Below, piece after piece: positions 44,455-54,400 of a DNA stretch of 64,000 bases. Location: contig BDDC01000017.1 in the NCBI GenBank assembly GCA_001662425.1, positions 2,255 to 66,254 of the forward strand, in the 5' to 3' direction. Source of the stretch: Chlamydomonas sphaeroides (taxonomy: Eukaryota > Chlorophyta > Chlorophyceae > Chlamydomonadales > Chlamydomonadaceae). Below the pieces are notes generated by a model that was not told the DNA's origin, ran no database searches, and saw only the letters and a list, made by a program, of their open reading frames with translations. Each line of letters opens with the position of its first letter. Position 1 is the first letter of the stretch. The translations under genes were made by a program, and so were the position numbers.

Positions 44455-47400
44455 TCAGAACAGGCCGTTCCACAAGGCGCCCAGGCGGCGGTGCAGCGAG
44501 GCCAGCGTCGCGTTGTAGGCGGCGCCCCCCAGCTCGGGCTGCCACAGGAAGGCGCTGGCGGGGGGAGGGCGGGGGAGCACGGCGGAGGGGGAGGATCGGT
44601 TTGGCACGCGGGCAGTGGGCTGAAGTGGTGGCGTCCCCCAGCTCGGGCTGCCACCGGGGGAAGCTGGCGGGGAGAGCGGGGGCACGAAAGCGGAGAGCTG
44701 CAGGGACCAGGCAGGGCCGTGGACGGACTGCCGGCAGGGGGTGGAGGCGCGTAGGCCGCAAAGCCCGCAGCCCGACGTCGCTCCGGAGCTCGGAAAGGCA
44801 GGGCCAGGAGAGCCCCTGCGGCGCGCTCCGCCCGCCCGCCCACCCTCTGGCTCCCGTCGGCCGGCACTTGCGGCATGCATCAAGCTGCTCAGGGCAGCCC
44901 AAGCGTGCCCAAACCCTGGCCCTTACCCCCTCCGCTCCCCTTCCCAAACCCCAACCCCAACCGCTGCACATGGACCGTCCTGCAGTCCGCGCGCCCTTTG
45001 TGGCCCCGCCTACTCAGCAGGTACCGCTGTCCTTCCCCTGTCCACCTCTCCTCTCTCAACTTGCATGAACCCGCAGAGACCCCAGATCCCCGCCCTCCCC
45101 TCCCCCTCATCGGTGCACCTCCGCCAGCCCCTCTCGCCGTAGACTCGACTGACACACCCGCTCCCCACCCCAACCCCTCCCCTCCCCCTCACCGGTGCAC
45201 CTCCGCCAACCCATCCTGCAGCTCCGCCAGCTCCTGGCCGCCGATGTCGTCCAGCGCATCCAGCAGCCGGTGCAGGCCGCGGCGGGGCAGCCGCACCGTG
45301 AACCGCTCGTATGGCAGCACGTCCCAGAACGGCTGTACGGCATGTACGGCATGGTACGGCAGGCGCTGGTCAGCAGGGACAATCCATCGTGTACAGCCTG
45401 GCCGCCGCACCTTCATGAGCCCCTCCACCAAGGCCTGCCCGCACCCTCCCGGTCGCCGGCCGCACAGGGCACACGCGGTCCCGGCTCAGCACCGGCCCGC
45501 AGCCGCGCCCGATAACATCTCATGTACAAGTTACTGTGTCCATTTGTAAGGAAAGTAGTATTGTGTTTGACGCTACATTTCTTGTACGTCATGAGCACCA
45601 GCCGCCGCACCGGGTACACGTGGTCCTGGCTCAGCACGGGCACGCAGCCAGCCAGCACCGCCATGCCCAGCCGCACGCCCCAACCGTAGCCCAGCGGCGC
45701 CAAGCAGAAGCGCGAGCGGAGCAGCACCGCCGGGCCGTCGCCTGCGGGCGGGCGGGAAGACATGGGCGGCGGGTCAGGGCGCAGCGCGGGCGCAAGTAGG
45801 CTGACGCGCGTCCGCGGGCGAGGGGTGGCGGAGGAGGCGGGCTTCCACGCGTGTGGGCTGCGGCCGTGGGCTCGTCCGGACCGGACCGGACCGGACTGGA
45901 CCGGACGCACCCTTGTTGATGGACACGTCCGGCCGTGTGGTGTTGCCGAAGAGCGCCATGAATGCCTGTGGCAGGGTGCAGAGGAAGCAGCGGAGGTGTG
46001 GCGGCGGGGCGTCAGCGACCCCCGGGGACTGAACAGGGGACGGCAGACAGTCAGACAGCCGGTCGCAGCCGCGACCGCCGGCCGGAGGTGCCTCGCACGG
46101 CCCCTGCCGTACTTGTCGTACCTGCCGCACGCCCTGTGAGTACGACATGTCGTTCTTGACGTTGCCGGCGAAGGTGAGCAGCAGGTCCCGGGGGGCGCTG
46201 CGGTTGAAGGTGGCGGCGCCGTGGCGCGACCCGCCTGCGCGCGGGAGCGGGCAGAGTTAAAGATAAGCTAGAACGAAGTCAAAGAAGGAATATCAAAGGA
46301 GTACACCGCGCGGCGTGCCAGGGGCCAGGAGGTTGTGGGGGTAGCGGCGACGCAGCATTGCTCCACACGGGGGTCCGACATGCGCTCCGCACCCTGCGTC
46401 CTGCGCCCCAGCTGCTCTGCCTGGGCCGGGGCTCCGTGGAACCAAGCCCTCGCCGCTCGCGCCCAGCCGCTCCCGTCCTGCCTGCGTACACGTAGGCGCG
46501 TGTGGGCACCGACGGCCAGTCCCCCATGCCCTTCGTGGGCTGCGTGTTTACAAACACCACGTCGTGCTCGGGCCTGGGAGGTGTGCACCGGGAGGAGGGC
46601 GGAGATGAGGGGCCAGGGGCCAGCAGGGTCGTCCACTGCTAGCCGACTCCGACCGCTGTGCTCGGGGCAAGGTCAAGACGGAGGCAGCTGGGAGCCGTCG
46701 TATCTGAGTCGATCCCGTCGATCAAGTCGTTCAATGCTCGACGGGTACAAAGGTACATAAACGTCGCACGCGGGGTCTGCTGCACCCCGGCCCAGCCACC
46801 TGTAGCAGGGCTCCCGCTCCTTGACCAGCGACGTCAGGTCGAAGGCTGGGAAGCCGCGGAAGCGCGGCCGGCCGGTGGCGTTGTGGTAGCGCGCCTCGGC
46901 CAGCGCCGCCATCGCGTGTGGCTCGTCCAGGCCCTGTGGGGGAGGGGTGTGCGGTGCAGGGGTGGTGAACGTCCTGGCGTAAGCCCGCTAGGCCCTGTGA
47001 GGGGCAGGGAGGGACGGTGGGTGGGTGGACGGGCGGGCGGAGCGCGCGCAGCTTGATAGCTCTTGGGGCAGCGACTTGGGTTTCAGCACTCTGGGGCGGG
47101 CATGAGCGGGCAGCGCATGGGGCACGAAAGGATGGGGCGGGCGGGCCGCGGAGCGCGCACAGCTTGACAGAGGTCGGCGCAGGGGCTTCGGGGTTTCAGC
47201 ACTTGGGGGCAACCGGACGGCGCAGCTGCCCGGCCGACGGGCGGCCTGCTGCTGGCGGCGCAGGCCGGCCGGCCGGCAGGCCGGGCACGGAGCAGCTGTC
47301 GGACCCCGCTGCCCCCGTGCTCTGGCCCATGCCCCACCTTCTTGGCCGCCAAAGGCCCGACGGGGCTGCTGGTGTTGCGGCGGTGGCGCCACGACGGCCG

Positions 47401-50400
47401 GCCCGACTGCCCAAAGTGGACGAGCTGCGGCGGGGGACGTGCCAGAAGGGGAGGATGGGACGCACGTGGCCGTGTCGACATGTGTTTCGCGGCACGCAGG
47501 GGGACGCGCCACGCCCCCACGCGGGGCTGCGCTTCCGAGCTGCAGGCCCCCCACACGCTACCTCCCTCCCGCAGCCCACCGCACCCACCCACACAAATGC
47601 GCGGAGTGTGTAGCTACAGCTTATTAGTCAGCACGCCCTCCCCCACCTTGATGGGCCGCTGCAGCTCGGGCCCAAGCCGGAACACGTCGCATGCTCCCCG
47701 GTCGTTGGTGGCGGCTAACACGTGGCTGCGGCCGCCGGTGGCGTCCCACCAGGGCCCGGCCTTCCGCACCCAGGCCACCACGCGGGCCCAGTGGCGGCCG
47801 GGGAAGCCGATGTTGCCTGCGGGGTTTGGGCGAGGGAGGGGCCGTGGAGGGGAGGGGCGGGGCGGGATGGTGGGAAGGGGCGGCAGGGTAGCAGTAGAGC
47901 GGCGAGGGCCGACGAGGGAGGCGGCGGCGGTGGCGGCGGGGTGAGGGGGCGGGCGGGCGCAGCGGCGGGCGGGCAAGGCGCGCACCCCTCGTGCCGTGCA
48001 CACCCTTGTGAGGAGTAAAGAGTACGACGCGTGTACGACATGAGACGCGCACCCATGTAGAAGTAGGAGTAAGCGGGGATGTAGAACAAGTTGGCGTGCC
48101 AGGGGTTCTCGGTGCGCACGGACCAGTCGCCCAGCAGCCTGCGGGGAGGAAGGGAGGGGCCGGGGCGTGGTGTTGGGTGGTCCACTGGGGTGCCCACTCT
48201 GCGGGAGGAGCGTGGCTGGTTCGAGGGGCCGGCGCTGGCGCGGGCCTGCCACAACCGCCAGCTAGCGACCAACCGTCAACCGCCAGCTACCTGAAGAAGA
48301 ACTCGTCCTCCGCCAGGTAGATGGGGTTGTGGTCGGCCCTGCGGGCGCGGGAGGGAGCGAGCCGGGGTTAGCTGACCGTGGCCGCATACTACGTCCCCGT
48401 CATGTGTCGGCTGGCAAACAGGTCGACACGTACATGGATACAGACACACCCAAAGACACGCGCACCATCGGTCGGTGTGCGACCTCATGTAGGCCACGTG
48501 CTCGGGTATGTCGTACACATAGATGCGGAGCTTGGTGGGGTGCGGCGAGTACTCTGTGTCGCACGAGGGAGGGCCAGGACCGCCCCGGGGATGGTGGGGA
48601 AAGGAGGCAGGGCGCTGCTGCGGCATTGGCCGCCCCTGTGCACGTCTGCCCCACCTCCCTGCTCCCGTTGCCGCGTGCGCCGCCCGGCGGTTCCCTTCTC
48701 GTGCCACGCACCGTCCGCTTCGTAGGCCTTGCTCCGGCTGCAGCCCGCGCCCCAGAATCCGGGCGCGCAGTGGCAGAAGCCGCCATGGCAGGTGCCGCGG
48801 CCGCTGCATGCCAGCGGGCAGCGCTGCTGCACGGGCTCGCCGCATGTGGCCCCCTCGTAGAAGGAGCTGCAGCCGCAGTGCGGGGGGCTATCGGGCTTCC
48901 AGGAGAAGCAGTGGCCGCGGCCGCGACACCTGCGACATTGTGGGCGGCGCGCGGGGCCAGGCAGGCATCGTAGGTCGGGACGGCGGGGACTGGTCGCGGG
49001 CTGCCGGTGACATGGGCCGCTGTACGGAGCGGCAGGGGTGCTTTGGTTGTCGTACAGCGATCCTGATCTGCCGATGGCCCCCCTGGCTGTACCACGGCGA
49101 CCTCCGCTTTGCGGCGTAACAGTAACAGTAACAGATCCACAGCAAGCGGGGGGCTGATTCCGAGCACCGGCTGGGCCTCTGGCCGCTGCCAACGCGCCGG
49201 CACGCAGGCGCGCGCGGGGGCTGTTCGGCGGCCTCTGCCGGGCCAGGGAAACCCAAGGCCGCACCGCTCCGGGCAGCGGCTCAGGGGGTGCTGGATGACG
49301 CCGTTGAGGGTGGTGTTGGGCGCCCCCGAGGGCAGCGGCTCCAGACCAAAGGGGTCGCCGCCGGGGCCGGCCGCCTGGAGGCAGGGGCGCATGCGGGCGG
49401 CGGCGCATGGGGCGGGCGGGCGGGTGCGAGCCGTGAGCTGCGGCAGCGCCTGCCGGTTGTGGGATTGGGGCACAGGCACTGACGCCGACGCGGGCTCCCT
49501 GCCTCCCGGGTGCGTGCGACCGCCCAGCACACCGCACGCAGCACACAGCACACAAAGACACGTACCAGCAGCACACCCCTCTTCCACACCACCCCCGGCC
49601 GCCCCGGCTCGGGGTAGTCCGACAGCTGCTCCGCCGCCGGCCTGCCCTCGAACTCGTAGCACCTGCGGCGGAGGCATGACGCCGCATAGGGCTGAGTGAG
49701 AAGCACAGCCGTGCCGCGAAGAACCCACGGCCGGGCACCCCATGCGCCACGCCCGCCAGCGCCTCCCGCCCTCTAGGACGCGGCACCCCGCCAGCACGCA
49801 ACACCCCAGACCCACACGCTCCGCGTCACAGGCCCAGCATCCGAGCTCGGCCCCCAACTCTCCGGCGGCTCCGCGCCCCGATCCCGCATCCCGGCCGTCC
49901 CAACGGCTCGCGGCGCTGCCTCACGCGATGCGCGACCACACGAAGAAGGGGTCTTGGGTGCACAGGTAGCGGTCTGTCACGTGGTCGGGGTCGGTGCAGG
50001 CAATGGGCTGCAGCTGCTTGAGGCAGGCGCAGTTCTGAGGTGCAGAGGCCGGGAGGGCGGGAAGGAAGATGAAGAAGGTGGGTCGAGGCGTGAGCAGGCA
50101 GGGCAGAGGGCGCAGGCGCGCGTGCCGGGGATGTGGCAGGAGCGGTGCTGTGGAGGCCGGCGGGCTGCGGGCAGCGCGCGGCACGGGATGCTTGTACGGG
50201 CGTAGGTGTCGTACCTTGTAGAAGTCCGGTCCGTACATGGGTACGGAGCCGTTGATGCCGGCCGGCGGCGATGAGTGGCAGGCGGGCAGCACGGCCTCCG
50301 TGCATGTTGGGCCTTGGCAAGGAGAGCAGGGCGGGCAGGGAGGGGCAGCAGGTACTCGGGTGGTCGGCTGGGCAAGCGGCAGCCACCCAGCAGGGGCCCA

Positions 50401-50789
50401 CGGCCGGGACAGCCCCACCTGTCCATCCGAAGCGGCATTCGCACGTGCCTGCGGCGTGTTGGGGGCAGGGATTCGGCGCGCAGAGGCGTCGAGCGCCATG
50501 CCGGCCTACAGGGTCTGGGTGCGGCCAGGTTTGCCGGGCGGTGGGTCATATCTCATATGCTGCCTCTAACCTCTTTCACGGTTGCAGTTGCCATTGGCCT
50601 CACACCCTGCAGGCGGGTTGGTGGACGTCGCGCAGCGGGGGCAGGGGCAGGGGAGAGGCACCAGACCCCATGCACACCTGCAGGACACGGCTTCGACAGC
50701 AAGCGGAAAGTGGATGCCGCATGCGATAACGGGTCGATGACGGCGAGCAGCGCGAGAGTTGCGACCGCGCTGATGCTCCAGGTCGACAT
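44455..50789 (-). CDS. EGF-exostosin glycosyltransferase A (GT47), 19 exons, 677 aa
   Basis: Exostosin-family (GT47) enzymes transfer sugars in the Golgi; algal versions with EGF modules occur widely. The substrate is unknown. Exons, minus strand: 50789-50678, 50606-50571, 50448-50419, 50312-50215, 50034-49925, 49662-49566, 49449-49265, 48929-48712, 48553-48466, 48338-48291, 48138-48053, 47816-47647, 46933-46800, 46573-46482, 46234-46122, 45965-45911, 45741-45620, 45332-45193, 44554-44455. All phases close. A signal peptide (WSISAVATLALLAVIDPLS) precedes an EGF-like module (CEANGNCN...CECRFGWTGPTC) and a second Cys-rich array with CSGRGTCHGGFCHCAPGFWG. The GT47 domain starts LRIYVYDIPEHV and includes ANLFYIPAYSYF, DLLLTFAGNV, and SRFCLAPLGYGWGVRLGMAV followed by LAGCVPVLSQDH. 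The C-terminus is a helix ending GALWNGLF. The intron after exon 14 appears to have a GC donor. Three introns carry copies of exon edges. Paralogue of the next gene. Confidence 0.9.
44526..44655. repeat. Copy of the last exon's 5' part in the preceding intron
   Basis: The 20 bases 44526-44545 in the last exon of glycosyltransferase A recur exactly at 44636-44655 in the intron before it, 110 bases away, with weaker similarity extending on both sides. The copy would encode WQPELGD, against WQPELGG in the exon. Confidence 0.8.
45093..45212. repeat. Copy of an exon-intron junction (exon 18 end) in the following intron
   Basis: 45175-45212 covers the 3' end of exon 18 of glycosyltransferase A and its donor. 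45093-45130 repeats it 82 bases further into the intron with two differences in 38 bases. One difference removes the GT of the donor in the copy. Confidence 0.85.
45462..45649. repeat. Copy of an exon-intron junction (exon 17 end) in the following intron
   Basis: 45607-45649, the 3' end of exon 17 plus its donor, resembles 45462-45504 in the next intron, with six substitutions in 43 bases. The copy would read GCGPVLSRDRVCPV, against GCVPVLSQDHVYPV, so it keeps the reading frame. It is older than the other copies. Confidence 0.75.
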
Positions 50790-51432
50790 GGCATGCGCCA
50801 GTCGTGGCGAAATGCCAGGGATGCCTTCTACTCTCCGAATATGATATTCGAGCGAGAGTTAGCGTTAGCATCACATTGTGGATGCAGTCACAGCACGCTC
50901 AGGAAGCCGGCATGCATCGTCGGTTGCGCCGTGTTGGCGAGCTGTTGGCGCTGTGCAGCATCGCATGCTTACAGTGCAAGGCATATGAGAAATGTACACG
51001 TCAAAGCGGAGCAGCTGCGCGCAAGGCACACATACACTCTGCACGGGGTGCTCTGCGTCATTCCCTGCGGCCCCATACGGCCCCCACAACGACATGCCGC
51101 CTCAAGAATCCACAAGGCGGTGGCCACCTGCCTAGCTATCTACTTACCCACATTTACCGATCACGTTCGCCATCCATTCGCGCGCACCCGTTGCGGCCCA
51201 GCCAGCCCCGCCCGCCGCACCACGCTCGCGCGCCACCCTTCCTACCCTACACCCCAACCATGCTCTCACAATCTTAATGTCGGAGAGGCAGGTGTATCCC
51301 CATGCATCCTCATTCCACCAAAACCCCCTGCTATCAAGCCCCTTCCCCCCCGCACGCAATGCCACCTCCGCGCCGCCCCCGCGCACGCGCGCATGCCCCA
51401 TCCGCGGAGCAGCCGCCGCCTGCCTGCCTGCC
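50790..51432. other. Promoter of glycosyltransferase A and 3' region of glycosyltransferase B
   Basis: Both genes are on the minus strand, 643 bases apart. A minus-strand TGTAA at 50969-50973, about 460 bases after the stop of gene B, probably ends that transcript. The remaining 180 bases would be the gene A promoter and leader. No other gene is supported. Confidence 0.45.
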
Positions 51433-54400
51433 CTACCCCCGCGTGTGGGGTATCCGCGAATGCAGCCAGGCCAGGATGGTGGCGAAGGCGTCGTCCACGG
51501 AAGGGTCGCCCTTGAACGGCCGCGGGAAGAACACGGGCGAGCCCTCGGCCGCCGGCGTCTGCGCCTGCAGCCAGGAACATGAGCAGGCCCAGCAAGGCGC
51601 CGCGTGGGGGACAGGGGGGCAGAGAGCCAGCCTTAGGCCACGACACGCAGGCGCGCAAGGGCACAGTGCGCGTGCTGGTGCCGAGCTGCCGCTGCCATTG
51701 CTGCTTCGCCCTCTCCCACAACAGCAGGAGCCGCGCACAGCAGCCGCTGCTGGGCCGCAGCTCGCAGCCGCACGCAGGCAGCACCCTCGGCCTCCGGGCG
51801 GGCACGCACGCACCGCCTTAGCCTCCTGCTCCTCCTGGTTGCGACGCAGCTCCGACGCCAGGCCCGGCAGCACGCTATAGCGGAACCTGGCGGCGGCGGC
51901 GAAAGGGGCGAGGGCCGGCAGGGAGCCCGAGGGCGATGCGACATCACCCCTCGGGCACGGCTGCTGCATCCAAGCGCCTGGCAGCTGCCCCTTGCCCTAA
52001 ACCCTAAACCCTTGCCCTTGCCTGCCGCCTGCTGGGCCCCCTGTCGCACCCCGCACCTGTTCCACACGTGCCCCAGGCGTGGAGCCAATATAGTCTGCCG
52101 ATTTGAGTCGTCGACGTATCGATGGAACTATTATTATTATTACTATTATTACTATTATTACTATTATTACTATTATTATTATTATTATTATTATTATCAT
52201 TATTACGGCTGCAATACCGTACGAGCGCCGCAGCGCACCTGTGCCACACGTGCCCCAGGTGCGCCTGCTTGGCCTTGATCTTGCGCTCGGGCAGCGCCTG
52301 AGGTAAAGGGACGAGGGGTACGAGACGGCAGAGGGGATGGACGTGGCATGGACCCGGGCACACACGGGTCCACCGTGCCGGGCGTGATGGCAGTGCCACA
52401 CCGCGGTGCGTCGATACGCGGGGGCGAGGGAAGACGGCTCGCGCATGCCAGACGAAGGGCGGTAGCACAGCAGCCCGCCAGCGGCGGTGGGACCGCGCGG
52501 CAACGCGACGCGGCGCCAGCTGCTGGGCCTGATCGCACGCCCCAAATTCATATGTCCACGACGTCCCAGGGCCCGGCCGTCCGGCTGGCGCCGCCGTTAC
52601 CGCCAGGACGTCCAAGGAGCGCCCACAGCATTGGACCATGCCGTGCCTGCCAGGCACGCTCGTGCGCACCTGGAGGATCTCCAGCGTGCGATCCATGTCG
52701 GCCTCGGCGATGCGGACCTGCGCAGCGTAGGGTAGCCAATCGAGTCACGAAGCTTCTGTTAGAGGATCACAGGACCGAAGTTCAGGGCATAGTGTGGCAG
52801 CGGCTGGGCGGCACCGCCCTGCACCCCTGCTGTCGAGGTGCCCTCTCATTCGCGACACTGCCATGGCCCACGCGAGCGCGGTAGCAGCCCGGCGCACCGA
52901 GAAGCTCTCGACCTCGAGCATGCTCTCAAACGCCACGTGCCTGCGCGCCAGGGCATGCGCCGACGAAGAAGGAGAGGATTCAAACGCCCGGCTTGATTGG
53001 TCAGCCCCAAGCCCGAAGAAGGCACGAGACAGCACAGCTGCTCCTAGGATGCAGCCGTGGCAGGCAGGCCGCCGGGTGGCGAGGCGCAAGAGGGGCCGTC
53101 GCCGGCGGCTGCGCACTCCGGGGGCCACACGCGAGCAATCTGCCCTATCCACACGTGCTCAGCCGCCGCCAGCGCGGGTGCTGCAAGCCACTCACACGCC
53201 GTCCTGGATGATGACGGGGATGCAGCCATGCAGCACCGCGTCCTCCAGACGGGCCGACCAGCCGTCGCCTGCGGCAGCGCGGACCGAGCCGCGCACCGGT
53301 GCAGGAGCCAGGGGTGAGCGTCCGGCAGGCCCCGCGGCAAAGCAGCGCGACAAGGCACCCAAACCGCGCGCGCGCTGCCTCGCGCACGGCCCCGCAGCCT
53401 CAGCCCCACGGCTGCCTCCTGACACGCTGCCGCCCCTCTCCAACCAACCCCGCCGCCGCGTCATGAGGCCGGACGGGGCTTGGGCAAGCGCGCCCACCCC
53501 AGCCCGCTCCCCGCCGCCTCCCCGCCCCCAACCCCTGCACCCATGCCGCCCCCACACGCTCACCTCCCGCTACCAAGCAGAACAGCGACCTGCTGAGCAT
53601 GTCGCTGTAGTCGCCGCGCACGTGCTCGTCGTCGTGGCCGCCGATGAGGACCTTGTGCTTCTCCACCCAGCCGTTGTCCATGGAAAGCTTGTACAGCTGC
53701 GGCAGGACGGATGTACAATGGGAGGTGCGCACTCATTGCCAGACCCCAAACGAAAGCCCGGGCGGGGGAAGGGCCACGGGCGGCGTTGGCATGGAGCCGT
53801 GGGGCCGTGGGGCCGTGGGGCCGTGGGGGAGGGTGCCGCGTGCGGCCGCACGGGCGGCGCCGGCCCAGGGCTTCCACCGCTGCAGGCGGCGCCGGGGCGG
53901 CACCACGCAGCGCCACGCGGCGGGCGGCCGCACCTTCTGCCGCACGCCGCGGCTGTAGTTGGGCTGCCGGTGCTTGCCCACATCGCCCTTGAAGAACAGA
54001 AAGATGTCTGCGAAGGGGTGCGCAGGAGGGAGCAGCAGCGGGCGGGGTACGCAATGGGTAGAGGTGTCACGTAGCAGTGACAACGGTCCTGCTGTAGGCA
54101 ACACCCCCAAGCGGGGCGGCGAGGGCTGTCCACCGCCTGCGCTGGCGCACGCCGGGCGCCCGGGCCAGTCGTGCAGGGCGGGATGGCCGCAGGGCGTGTG
54201 CGGGTGTGGCGGCGCAGGCCGCCTCGTCCGAGGCGCCCGGCGGCGCACCTCTGTCCCGCGACCCCGTGCCCATGAGCGGGCTGTTCATGTAGTGCCTCGG
54301 CTGCTTGAAGGCTGGCACGACCAGGTCCTGCATGCAGGGGCAGGGGCAGGGCCCGCAGGCGAGGAGGACGAGCCGGGAGGGGTCTGTGGGTGTGTTCCAG

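Noticed and set aside
45193..45332. Ending the exon at GAG|GTGCAC instead of CACCG|GTGAGG in glycosyltransferase A.
   Set aside because: Only the GTGAGG donor gives the phase 2 needed to enter the last exon (AFLWQPELGG).
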